In this document: positions 26,525 to 34,970 of the stretch, in pieces
Layout: each line of letters starts with the position of its first letter
Position numbering within the stretch: the stretch's first letter is position 1
Assembly (NCBI GenBank): GCA_016744675.1
Contig: JADGDX010000023.1
Coordinates: forward strand, 1 to 40,427
Source of the DNA: Desulfuromusa sp.
GTDB taxonomy: Bacteria > Desulfobacterota > Desulfuromonadia > Desulfuromonadales > Geopsychrobacteraceae
Direction of reading: 5' to 3'
DNA: 40,427 nucleotides
Program-made: the position numbers and the translations under genes
Notes under the pieces: generated by a model
Told to the model about the DNA's origin: nothing
The model's database searches: none
The model's input: the letters and a program-made list of their open reading frames with translations, nothing else

Positions 26525-29217
26525 GTATCGAAATAGAAACAGTATCTTCCGATTTTTTTTCTGTCAAAGATTGTAAAGGTGCAGGTGACTTCGATTCTTG
26601 CCGAGCTGAACTTTTGGACTCTTCACGACAGTTTCTTTCAGCACAGCTAGAAGAAGTTGAGAGATTCAATGATGGTGGTGCCTCTGGGCACACTGTTGTG
26701 GTTAAGTTGACGGCTATTTATGATCAACTCAACACAACTATTTATGAGGCTGTTTGCGCGGATTTAGATCCTGAGGCTGTTGCGGGTTGTGCTTTGATAG
26801 CTCTTGGTGGATATGGACGAGGCGAGATGAATCCCCGCTCAGATCTCGATTTAATGTTCTATTACGAAACTTCGCAACGAGAGACTGTACGAATTATTTC
26901 TGACCGAATGTTATACCTCCTCTGGGATTTGAGTCTAGATGTCGGTTACAGCGTTCGTTCAAGTGATGAATGTCTTGGCGAATCTCATGACAGCACGGTT
27001 AGGTCTTCGATGTTAGACGCGAGACTTATATCCGGTTGTCCAGAGATATTCGATAGGTTTTATAATACAGTTGGTCGTTTAATGCTCAGTCAAGATTCGC
27101 AAGCTTTTATTAAAGTTAAGCTTGACGAGAGAACTGAGCGGAAAAAGAAATATGGGTCATCTGTTTACTTGGTTGAACCAAACCTGAAAGAGGGGGAAGG
27201 GGGGCTTCGCGAACTTCAAGAAGCATTGTGGATTGCCCGTGTCAAGTTTAAGGCGACAAGTTTAAAAGACCTTCTAAAAAAGAGTGTTATTAACGAGAAA
27301 GATTATCAGGAATACAATCAAGCCCTCGCTTTTTTATGGAGAATCCGAAATTTTCTCCATTTTAAGGGTCAGCGTAAGAGTGATCAGCTGAACTATGATC
27401 AACAACAAATGCTTGCTGAATGTCTGGGTTATAAGAAAAAACGACGCAAGTCAGCTGTTGAACAATTTATGCAAGAATATTATGCCCAAGCAATACAGGT
27501 TGAGCACCTTTCAACAAAGATCATTCTTATGGCCACACAACCTCCCCCTGTCTCGATGAACAAAGTTTTTAGCCTCTTTGGACGGAGAAATCTTGAAGAT
27601 GGTTTCTACATAATTCGTCATGAATTACGTGCCAAGGTCGATCAACTCTTGTTGGATGATCCCGTTTTGATGATGATTGCTTTTGAGTTGGCACAAAAGC
27701 ATGAAGTTCAAATCTGTTTAGAGCTAAAGCAACTGATCAGAGATAATTCACATTTGATTAATGATAAAATCCGTCGCTCAAAACGCATCAATGAGTCATT
27801 TTTTCGTATCTTGCGTTATCCCAAGGGGGTTGGGAGGATTTTGCGTAAGATGCATCACCTGCAGTTCTTGAATTCATTTATTCCTGAATTTAAGAAAATT
27901 TACTGTCAGGTTCAGTTTGATATGTATCATATCTATACCGTTGATATACATACCCTTTTTGCTATTGGCGAAATGGAAAAGTTGTGGCAAGGGGCGTATA
28001 GAGACAATCATCCTCTTTTGACCGAGGTCGCAGGCAACATCGAAAAACGTGAGCTTTTATTGTTATCAATGCTTTTTCACGATATCGGTAAGGGAAGTGG
28101 CAAAAATCACAGTATTCATGGTGCTGAAATGGTTCCCACCATCGCGCGTAGGATGCGCTTGAATCGTGAAGATAGTCAAAGGCTTCAATTTCTGGTTTTA
28201 AACCATTTACAAATGGCTCATATCTCTCAACGGCGTGACCTGCAAGATGAGAAAATGATTTTTCAGTTTTCGCAATTGATGGGCATGAGTGAGAATTTAA
28301 GGATGCTATACCTTCTTACTTTTGCCGACATTAAAGCCATTGGGCCTGATGTCTGGTCTGAATGGAAGGGTCAGTTACTTCGTGAGCTTTATGAAAAAAC
28401 GTATGATGCTCTGGAGAAAAATGAGTTTTATCAGGAGAAACGCTCAGAAAAAATTCGTAATCGAAAGAGAGAAATACGTAAGGCTTTTGCGGAAGAATTC
28501 CCTGAAAGTCGAATCAATAAAGCGATAAAAAGTCTTAATACCCGCTATTTGATGAGTTATCGAACTCGGGAAATAATCCCACATCTACGGCTGGCATTAG
28601 GCCGTGGAAAGAAAACTCTGATGATGCAGGTAGAGCATATGCCAGAGTTTAAATACACTGAAGTGACCTTGGCAACAATTGATACTCCCGGTTTATTTTC
28701 ACAAATTGCTGGAGTGCTGGCTTCTCATTCTATCAATATCCTTGGTGCTCAAATCCATACACGCAAAACAGGAGCTGTGTTAGACATTCTGCAGGTGAAT
28801 AGTCCTATCGGTGAGATTGTTGATAGGGCGAATAAATGGGAAAAGGTTAAGTCTGACTTAAGTGATATCATTGAGGGCCGATCTTTTGTTGAGTCATTGT
28901 TCGAAAAATGTCAAGAGCCTGACTATTTGAAAACTACGACGACACAACCGACGAAAGCCAATAAGGTTGAAATTGATAATGAAGTGTCAGACCGTTATAC
29001 CGTGATCGATATCTTTGCTATGGATAAGGTTGGCTTACTTTATGACATCACTCGTACTTTGAACGAATTAGGTCTTTATATTGCGGTTTCTAAGATATCA
29101 ACAAAGGTCGATCAGGCTGCAGATGTTTTTTATGTCAGCGATATTTTTGGTCAAAAAATTACTCACTATGAAAAACTTGAAGAAATTAAAAATGTTATGC
29201 TGGAGAGGCTGGCATAG
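26521..29217 (+). CDS. glnD: PII uridylyltransferase/uridylyl-removing enzyme
   Basis: Bifunctional glutamine sensor that adds UMP to PII when glutamine is low and removes it when high. The 898-residue protein has a nucleotidyltransferase site (LGGYGRGEMNPRSDLDLMFYY, about 98-117), a helical region, an HD hydrolase site (MLFHDIGKGSGKNHSIHGAE, about 516-535) and two C-terminal ACT domains (about 710-790 and 820-895) that bind glutamine. Its target GlnB is encoded 14 kb away in the same window with an intact Tyr51. It starts inside the amidase stop (ATGA) and precedes xerD by 12 nt. Confidence 0.97.
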   Translation: MSIEIETVSSDFFSVKDCKGAGDFDSCRAELLDSSRQFLSAQLEEVERFNDGGASGHTVVVKLTAIYDQLNTTIYEAVCADLDPEAVAGCALIALGGYGRGEMNPRSDLDLMFYYETSQRETVRIISDRMLYLLWDLSLDVGYSVRSSDECLGESHDSTVRSSMLDARLISGCPEIFDRFYNTVGRLMLSQDSQAFIKVKLDERTERKKKYGSSVYLVEPNLKEGEGGLRELQEALWIARVKFKATSLKDLLKKSVINEKDYQEYNQALAFLWRIRNFLHFKGQRKSDQLNYDQQQMLAECLGYKKKRRKSAVEQFMQEYYAQAIQVEHLSTKIILMATQPPPVSMNKVFSLFGRRNLEDGFYIIRHELRAKVDQLLLDDPVLMMIAFELAQKHEVQICLELKQLIRDNSHLINDKIRRSKRINESFFRILRYPKGVGRILRKMHHLQFLNSFIPEFKKIYCQVQFDMYHIYTVDIHTLFAIGEMEKLWQGAYRDNHPLLTEVAGNIEKRELLLLSMLFHDIGKGSGKNHSIHGAEMVPTIARRMRLNREDSQRLQFLVLNHLQMAHISQRRDLQDEKMIFQFSQLMGMSENLRMLYLLTFADIKAIGPDVWSEWKGQLLRELYEKTYDALEKNEFYQEKRSEKIRNRKREIRKAFAEEFPESRINKAIKSLNTRYLMSYRTREIIPHLRLALGRGKKTLMMQVEHMPEFKYTEVTLATIDTPGLFSQIAGVLASHSINILGAQIHTRKTGAVLDILQVNSPIGEIVDRANKWEKVKSDLSDIIEGRSFVESLFEKCQEPDYLKTTTTQPTKANKVEIDNEVSDRYTVIDIFAMDKVGLLYDITRTLNELGLYIAVSKISTKVDQAADVFYVSDIFGQKITHYEKLEEIKNVMLERLA

Positions 29218-29229
29218 TTTTAGGTTGAT

Positions 29230-30120
29230 ATGGATCGCTATCTCGATATTTTTTACAACTATTTATCTGTTGAAAAAGGACTTTCAGACAATACTCTGAG
29301 TGCTTATAGCCGTGATTTATCTTCATACTCTCTTTATTTAAAAGAACACGAAAATATAAAGTGTTTTTCTAACGTACTACAGTTGTCCATCCTCAATTAT
29401 TTAACATTTTTAAAAAAAAATAGCCTTTCTCCAAGAAGCAGGGCGAGGGTTTTGAGTACATTGAGAAGCTTTCATAAATTTTTAGTCCATGAAAATTATT
29501 TAAATCACGATCCAACAGCTTTAATTGAGTCTCCGCGAATAATTTCAGCATTACCAAAATTCTTATCACAAAATGAAGTTGAACGCTTGCTTAACGCTCC
29601 ACAGGGTGAACATCCCATCGCTGTGAGGGATCGCGTCATGCTTGAGGTTCTTTACGCAACGGGAATGAGAGTTTCAGAACTTGTTGGACTGAAACTAGGA
29701 GACCTCAAACTAGATATCGGTTGCTTAAATGCTTTTGGTAAAGGGTCTAAGCAACGATTGATACCTTTAGGTGAAGATGCTATTGAAATTCTAAAAAAAT
29801 ACTTGCAGAATGCACGATTGAAATTGTTGAAAAAATCAACGAGTGAAGAAGTTTTCTTAAATTCTCGGGGGAATAAACTTAGCCGTCAGGGTTTTTGGAA
29901 AAACTTACAAGCATATGCAATAAAAGCAGACATTAGTCAGAAGGTTTCTCCGCATATGTTGCGTCATTCGTTTGCAACACATCTACTTGAAAATGGAGCC
30001 GATTTACGTTCTGTACAGGCAATGCTTGGACATGCAGATATTTCTACAACTCAGATTTATACCCATGTCCTTCAGGACCGTTTGCAAAAGATTCATCAGC
30101 AGTATCATCCTCGTGGATGA
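29230..30120 (+). CDS. xerD: Tyrosine recombinase XerD
   Basis: Resolves chromosome dimers at dif with XerC near the septum. The 296-residue length is typical. The N-terminal SAM-like domain begins FYNYLSVEKGLSDNTLSAYSRDL. The catalytic residues are all present: R147 (GMRVSEL), K171 (FGKGSK), H242 and R245 (HMLRHSFATHLLENG), H268 (LGHADIS) and Y277 (YTHV). XerD is favoured over XerC by the N-terminal pattern and the adjacent genes, but not proven. It is part of the mutS operon and overlaps the next frame. Confidence 0.9.
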   Translation: MDRYLDIFYNYLSVEKGLSDNTLSAYSRDLSSYSLYLKEHENIKCFSNVLQLSILNYLTFLKKNSLSPRSRARVLSTLRSFHKFLVHENYLNHDPTALIESPRIISALPKFLSQNEVERLLNAPQGEHPIAVRDRVMLEVLYATGMRVSELVGLKLGDLKLDIGCLNAFGKGSKQRLIPLGEDAIEILKKYLQNARLKLLKKSTSEEVFLNSRGNKLSRQGFWKNLQAYAIKADISQKVSPHMLRHSFATHLLENGADLRSVQAMLGHADISTTQIYTHVLQDRLQKIHQQYHPRG

Positions 30121-30146
30121 TTAACCGAATACGAATAGAGGAACGA

Positions 30147-31355
30147 ATGAAATATATAATATTGCTAGGCGACGGGATGTCTGACGAGCCTATTTCAGAA
30201 CTTGGCGGAAAGACCCCTTTGGAGGTTGCAAAGACTCCCAATATGGATCGTCTTAGCCAGCAAGGAACGATTGGTTTGGCTGCAACTGTTCCTGAGGGAT
30301 ACCCTCCAGGAAGTGATGTCGCAAATTTGTCGGTTTTTGGTTATGACCCCGTAGATTGTTATTCTGGGCGTTCTCCTCTTGAAGCTGCCAGTATGGGAGT
30401 TGACCTTGGCCCAGATGATGTCGCTTTTCGGATGAATTTTGTCTGGCTAGAGGCTCATTATGGAAAACTTTATATGGGAGATTTTTCGGCGGGTCACATT
30501 TCAACTGAAGAGGCAAGTCAACTTGTTGCGACCCTTCAGGAAGGGCTGGGTGGTGATGAGTTTAACTTCTATCCCGGAGTTTCATATCGCCATCTTATGG
30601 TTTGGAAAAATGGTCGGGATCAACTGACATTCACTCCACCTCACGATATTTCAACTCAGAGCATTGATGGGTATCTCCCACAAGGGGATGGTGCTGATAT
30701 TCTTCTCGATCTGACGAATTCTGCCCAGATGTTACTTAATAGCCATCCAATTAATAATCAACGTTCAGCTGAGCAAAAATTGCCTGCAAACTCAGTCTGG
30801 TTTTGGGGCCATGGGCGGAAGCCAACGATGGAGACTTATCAACAGCGCTATGGATTGACAGGTTCTGTGATCTCAGCAGTTGATTTAATTCGTGGTATAG
30901 GCGTCAATGCTGGTTTAGATATCATAGAAGTCCCGGGGGCAACGGGGTATCTTGATACGAATTATCGAGGGAAGGCTGAATACGCAGTCAAAGCTCTTGA
31001 GACAACAGATTTTGTTTATGTTCACGTTGAGGCTCCTGATGAAGCGGGTCATGGAGGTTTGCTGAAAGAAAAGATTGAAGCTATTGAGAGTTTCGATCGC
31101 GATGTTGTTGGGACGATCATAGACAATATCTCGCAGATAGGTGATTGCCGTATTTTAATTACTCCGGATCATCCCACTCCAGTTGAGAAAAGAACGCATA
31201 CCTCTGATCCTGTTCCTTATATTATGTATGATTCAAGAGAAATCAGTTCTTCTCACGCGACAGGATATTCTGAAACTGAGGCAAAACGTTGCGGTGACGT
31301 CGTTCAAGGACACAGACTCCTTTCAATGTTGATTGATCATTGTGACAGAAGCTAA
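30147..31355 (+). CDS. apgM: Cofactor-independent phosphoglycerate mutase, archaeal type
   Basis: Interconverts 2- and 3-phosphoglycerate without 2,3-bisphosphoglycerate; member of the alkaline phosphatase superfamily using Mn2+ or similar. 402 residues from ATG 30147 (GAGGA site at 30139-30143); the upstream in-frame ATG at 30117 overlaps xerD and has no ribosome site. Motifs: IILLGDGMSDEP (metal Asp), YPPGSDVANLSVFGYDP with the presumed nucleophilic serine, VHVEAPDEAGHGG (metal Asp and His) and ITPDHPTPVEKRTHTSDPVPY. It is the archaeal-type mutase shared by many deltaproteobacteria. Confidence 0.94.
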   Translation: MKYIILLGDGMSDEPISELGGKTPLEVAKTPNMDRLSQQGTIGLAATVPEGYPPGSDVANLSVFGYDPVDCYSGRSPLEAASMGVDLGPDDVAFRMNFVWLEAHYGKLYMGDFSAGHISTEEASQLVATLQEGLGGDEFNFYPGVSYRHLMVWKNGRDQLTFTPPHDISTQSIDGYLPQGDGADILLDLTNSAQMLLNSHPINNQRSAEQKLPANSVWFWGHGRKPTMETYQQRYGLTGSVISAVDLIRGIGVNAGLDIIEVPGATGYLDTNYRGKAEYAVKALETTDFVYVHVEAPDEAGHGGLLKEKIEAIESFDRDVVGTIIDNISQIGDCRILITPDHPTPVEKRTHTSDPVPYIMYDSREISSSHATGYSETEAKRCGDVVQGHRLLSMLIDHCDRS

Positions 31356-32124
31356 GCTAACAACATCAGAAGATGTGCTTCCATCAAAACTTTCAGTTGT
31401 TTTGGTAGAACCACAGGGTGCATTAAATATAGGTTCGGTATGTCGGGCCATGATGAATTTTGGTTTTTCTGAGTTGCGACTTGTCAACCCTCAGGTTGAT
31501 CACTTGTCGCAAGAAGCAAGGTTGATGGCCGTAAAGGCGGCTTCTGTCCTTGAAAATGCCAAAATTTTTGAAAGTCTTGAAGATGCTCTTGCTGGGACTG
31601 TTTTGAGCTTTGGAACAACCCGCCGCTTTGGTCGCTACCGAGAAGGGTTGTTGCATCCTGAAGACGCGGCAAAGCGTTTAGTTCCTTATTTATGTGATAG
31701 CTCTGTCGCCTTGGTTTTTGGACGTGAGGATCGCGGATTATTTACCTCTGAGCTAGATCTTTGTCAGCACTTTATTACAATTCCGACAGATGATAATCTC
31801 CCTTCGATGAACTTGGCACAAGCCGTTTCGCTTTGTCTTTACGAAGTGAGTAAGCTAAAAAAACTTCCCATAGATGGAAATTCTGGAAGGAAGAAACTTG
31901 CTAAAAATGAAACTCTTGAAGCAATGTACCAACATATGCGGCAATCTTTGCTAGATATCGGATATCTTGATCCTCAAAACCCCGACCATATTTTAAGAAC
32001 TTTTCGGAGAATTCTAAGTCGTTCAAGTCTTAACGATCGAGATGTCAGAATTATGCGTGGTTTGTTTAATCAAATTGATTTATACACGGGGCATAAAATA
32101 GCTCGGAAAAGTGATCGAGAATAG
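31342..32124 (+). CDS. trmJ: tRNA (cytidine/uridine-32-2'-O)-methyltransferase TrmJ
   Basis: SPOUT-fold SAM enzyme methylating the 2'-O of position 32 in the tRNA anticodon loop. VVLVEPQGALNIGSVCRAMMNFG is the family signature (motif 1). The SAM knot is formed by ALVFGREDRGL (motif 2) and SMNLAQAVSLCLYEV (motif 3). A C-terminal helical extension of about 90 residues is typical of TrmJ. No ATG start fits: GTG 31342 is reported, with TTG 31333 and GTG 31372 as alternatives. The 5' end lies within apgM, implying translational coupling. Confidence 0.9.
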   Translation: MTEAKLTTSEDVLPSKLSVVLVEPQGALNIGSVCRAMMNFGFSELRLVNPQVDHLSQEARLMAVKAASVLENAKIFESLEDALAGTVLSFGTTRRFGRYREGLLHPEDAAKRLVPYLCDSSVALVFGREDRGLFTSELDLCQHFITIPTDDNLPSMNLAQAVSLCLYEVSKLKKLPIDGNSGRKKLAKNETLEAMYQHMRQSLLDIGYLDPQNPDHILRTFRRILSRSSLNDRDVRIMRGLFNQIDLYTGHKIARKSDRE

Positions 32125-32126
32125 TA

Positions 32127-32495
32127 ATGGCTATGCCAATTAAAACGATTCAGCTCAATGACATGATCAGCGTTGATTTTTTTTCTGATGGAAACCGTTA
32201 TTTTGGTGATTTTCATCGTGTGAAAGTTATGGCAATTGCAAGAATACCTTTGTGTTCAAGCAAGTTACCAGATGATTTACTTGATGTTGCTGCTGCTTAT
32301 CCCGGATATGTCGATTATGAGAAAAATATGGAAAGAATGGGAGTTACAACTGCTGAAGTCGATACTGTTACTGAGGAGCTTATTGATAATTTCATTCAAA
32401 CCTCAGGTCACTATCTTCTTAATGTAAACTTTGCTGAACGCTTATTGCGAAAAAAATCCGGACTTACGAATATGAAAACGCCACTCACCCGTTAA
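32127..32495 (+). CDS. Hypothetical protein at the end of the mutS operon
   Basis: 122 residues, soluble, no motif I recognise. It starts 2 nt after the trmJ stop. The N-terminal half looks like beta strands (IKTIQLNDMISVDFF, RYFGDFHRVKVMAIARIPL) and the C-terminal half is helical (EEVTEELIDNFIQTS-like and FAERLLRKKSG). Lack of a gap and of any terminator up to this point supports a real gene in the operon. Its function is unknown. Confidence 0.7.
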   Translation: MAMPIKTIQLNDMISVDFFSDGNRYFGDFHRVKVMAIARIPLCSSKLPDDLLDVAAAYPGYVDYEKNMERMGVTTAEVDTVTEELIDNFIQTSGHYLLNVNFAERLLRKKSGLTNMKTPLTR

Positions 32496-32568
32496 TTTCT
32501 ATAATTCTTCTTGCTTTCAAATGTTTGAGGTGATAAGTAATAGCGGTTTTAATGTTGTACTTTTAGGA

Positions 32569-32592
32569 AGTGAGCCCTGGCTCGCTTTTTTT
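32569..32592 (+). terminator. Leader terminator/attenuator before rimP-nusA
   Basis: Stem agtgag/ctcgct (extendable to 8 bp, one G-U) followed by a run of eight T (32585-32592), only 19 nt before the rimP start. It could end the mutS operon and also act as an attenuator on transcripts entering rimP-nusA-infB. The E. coli nusA operon is autoregulated by NusA at leader terminators. Confidence 0.65.
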
Positions 32593-32610
32593 ATTACCTA
32601 GAGGATAACT

Positions 32611-33090
32611 GTGGCACAACTTGTAGAAAAAATTGAAAATCTGGTTCAGCCTATATTAAATGACTTAGGTTGTGAGTTGGTTGACCTTCAGTATCAGCGT
32701 GAGCAACGCGGTTGGGTTCTGCGTTTTTTTCTCGATAAAGACGGTGGGATCAATCTTGATGACTGTGCAATTGCGAGTCGTGAAATGAGTTCCCTTCTTG
32801 ATGTTGAGAATATTATTTCTACGGCCTATACCCTAGAAGTATCTTCTCCTGGAGTTGAGCGACCATTAAAAAAAATATCAGATTTTGAACGCTTTACTGG
32901 CGAGAAAGCTAAGATTAAGACGCTTCTTGCGATTGACCCTGATGGGTCAGGTAAGAATAAGAAAACATTTGTCGGCATCCTTTCTGGAACCGAAGGTGAG
33001 CGTGTTCTCTTAAAAATCAAAAAGAGTCATGATGCGATACAGATTCCTTTTGATCAGATAGAAACTGCAAATTTGAAATTTGAATTTTGA
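32611..33090 (+). CDS. rimP: Ribosome maturation factor RimP
   Basis: Assists late 30S subunit assembly (head domain). 159 residues from a GTG start with GAGGA 6 nt upstream. N-terminal alpha-beta domain (LGCELVDLQYQREQRGWVLRFFLDK) with the conserved GGINLDDCAIASREMS segment, then VSSPGVERPLKKISDFERFTGEKAKI and a C-terminal SH3-like barrel. First gene of the classic rimP-nusA-infB operon. Confidence 0.96.
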   Translation: MAQLVEKIENLVQPILNDLGCELVDLQYQREQRGWVLRFFLDKDGGINLDDCAIASREMSSLLDVENIISTAYTLEVSSPGVERPLKKISDFERFTGEKAKIKTLLAIDPDGSGKNKKTFVGILSGTEGERVLLKIKKSHDAIQIPFDQIETANLKFEF

Positions 33091-33170
33091 TTCGTTTTTA
33101 TACCAGTTAATTTGACTATCACTAGTTGACTTTGGTTGTCAGCTAAAACAATGAATAAGGGGTATGCAAG

Positions 33171-34358
33171 ATGGTGGGTAACCTCAATCACATCATCGAT
33201 CAGGTTGTTAAAGACAAAGGGATCGATCGTGACGTGTTGGTAGACGCTCTCGAATCTGCGGTTCTTTCTGCAGCCAATAAGAAATTCAGGAATACTCGCG
33301 ATTTGGAAGCTCACTACAATGAAGAAATTGGTGAGGTCGAAGTTTTTGAATTTGTTACTGTTGTCGATGAAGTTTTAGATTCATATAAAGAAATTGATAT
33401 TGATGAAGCACGTGAAGTTGACCCAGAAGTTGAGGTTGACGATTCTTTAGGGATGATGCTTGAGTCTGGAAGTTTTAGCCGTATCGCTGCCCAAACTGCG
33501 AAGCAGGTTATTATTCAAAAAGTTCGTGAGGCAGAGCGCGAAGGTGTTTTTAACGAGTTTAAAGATCGAGTTGGTGAAATTGTCAATGGTATCGTCCGTC
33601 GCTATGAGCGCGGTGACCTGATTGTCGATCTTGGCCGAGCTGAAGCTCTTTTGCCTAACAGGGAGCAGGCTCCTCGTGAGAACTATCGTCAATCTGATCG
33701 CGTCCGAGCATATATTTCTGAAGTTAAAATGTCAGCTAAAGGTCCGCAGATTATTCTTTCACGGACTCATCCTGGTCTATTGATTTCTCTGTTTAAGTCT
33801 GAGGTTCCTGAGGTTGCCGAAGGGATTGTCGAGATCAAGTGTGCTGTTCGTGAACCTGGTAGCCGTGCAAAAATTGCTGTCACTTCTCATGATATTGATG
33901 TTGACCCTGTTGGTGCATGTGTCGGTATGCGTGGTTCTCGGGTCCAGAACGTTGTGACCGAGCTTCGTGGTGAGCGTATTGATATTATTCCATGGACGCC
34001 TGATCCTGCTCGATTTGCATGTTCAGCTCTCGCGCCAGCCGATGTCTCCAGAGTTTATATCGATGACGAAGGTCAATCGATGGAGATTATCGTGCCTGAT
34101 GACCAGTTGTCTTTGGCCATTGGTAAAAAAGGGCAAAACGTACGTCTTGCTGCAAAGTTGATTGGATGGAAAATCGACATAAAAAGTGAGAGTCGCGCGC
34201 AAGAAGAGGAACAGGAGGAAAGCTCTCCTGCAGAAGAAGGAAAATCTTCAGAGGAAAATCCTGCGGTTGAAGAGAATGATCAACCAGGTGAACCGATCAA
34301 TGATAAAGACTCTGAGGCAGTTATTGAAAAGGAATCTTCCGATAAAATTGAGGAATGA
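33171..34358 (+). CDS. nusA: Transcription elongation and termination factor NusA
   Basis: Binds RNA polymerase and nascent RNA, affecting pausing, termination and antitermination. 395 residues: an N-terminal polymerase-binding domain (about 1-130), S1 (about 135-200, [23 protein letters not shown]), then two KH domains ([40 protein letters not shown]). It ends in a roughly 55-residue acidic, disordered tail rich in Glu and Ser, without the two C-terminal AR repeats of E. coli. AAGGGG precedes ATG 33171. It may autoregulate through the leader terminator upstream of rimP. Confidence 0.97.
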   Translation: MVGNLNHIIDQVVKDKGIDRDVLVDALESAVLSAANKKFRNTRDLEAHYNEEIGEVEVFEFVTVVDEVLDSYKEIDIDEAREVDPEVEVDDSLGMMLESGSFSRIAAQTAKQVIIQKVREAEREGVFNEFKDRVGEIVNGIVRRYERGDLIVDLGRAEALLPNREQAPRENYRQSDRVRAYISEVKMSAKGPQIILSRTHPGLLISLFKSEVPEVAEGIVEIKCAVREPGSRAKIAVTSHDIDVDPVGACVGMRGSRVQNVVTELRGERIDIIPWTPDPARFACSALAPADVSRVYIDDEGQSMEIIVPDDQLSLAIGKKGQNVRLAAKLIGWKIDIKSESRAQEEEQEESSPAEEGKSSEENPAVEENDQPGEPINDKDSEAVIEKESSDKIEE

Positions 34359-34373
34359 TTTTAAGTATTCATT

Positions 34374-34970
34374 ATGACTGTTAATGTGAAAGGTCCTCAG
34401 CGGACCTGTGTTGCTTGCCGGCAGGTTAAGAGTAAAAAGGAACTTTTGCGCTATGTTGTCGCCCCTGATGGAGCTGTGCTTGTTGATTATTTGCAGCGCT
34501 TACCAGGCCGTGGAGCATATACCTGCCGTTCAAAGCAATGTCTGTTGGATGCGGTAAAAAAAAACAGTTTCCAGCGCTGCTTCAAAGGGCAATGTAACTC
34601 AATTGATGATTTAGAAATATCTCAACAATTGATGACTTCTGTTGAACAGAAAATAAAAAGTTTGATAGGGATGTCGAGAAAGTCTGGGCAGTTTATTGCT
34701 GGTAGCAATGCAGTTATTGAATCACTTAAAAAAGCATCACAATTGGCTTTTGTCGTGTTAGCGGTCGATATTTCGCCATCTATTGGTAGAAAAATCGAAA
34801 CTCTTGCTGTTAGGGGTAACGTTGATACTGTTTGCTTATTTAACAAACAAATAATCGGACAAATGCTTGGCAAAGAAGAACGAAGTGTTATGGCAGTTCA
34901 GACTGGTTTGTTGGCTGACTCGCTGTTGAACGAATTGAATATGTACAGGCAACTGGTAAGGGAGAATTGA
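34374..34970 (+). CDS. ylxR: YlxR (RnpM) domain fused to an L7Ae-like domain
   Basis: 198 residues in two parts. Residues about 1-75 are YlxR/DUF448: [22 protein letters not shown] and [15 protein letters not shown], a small RNA-binding fold found next to nusA. Residues about 95-195 match the L7Ae/L30e-like YlxQ type: [21 protein letters not shown] and [20 protein letters not shown]. In Firmicutes ylxR and ylxQ are separate neighbouring genes between nusA and infB; here they are one polypeptide. The stop overlaps infB by 1 nt. A role with RNase P or other structured RNAs is known for YlxR but inferred here. Confidence 0.9.
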   Translation: MTVNVKGPQRTCVACRQVKSKKELLRYVVAPDGAVLVDYLQRLPGRGAYTCRSKQCLLDAVKKNSFQRCFKGQCNSIDDLEISQQLMTSVEQKIKSLIGMSRKSGQFIAGSNAVIESLKKASQLAFVVLAVDISPSIGRKIETLAVRGNVDTVCLFNKQIIGQMLGKEERSVMAVQTGLLADSLLNELNMYRQLVREN

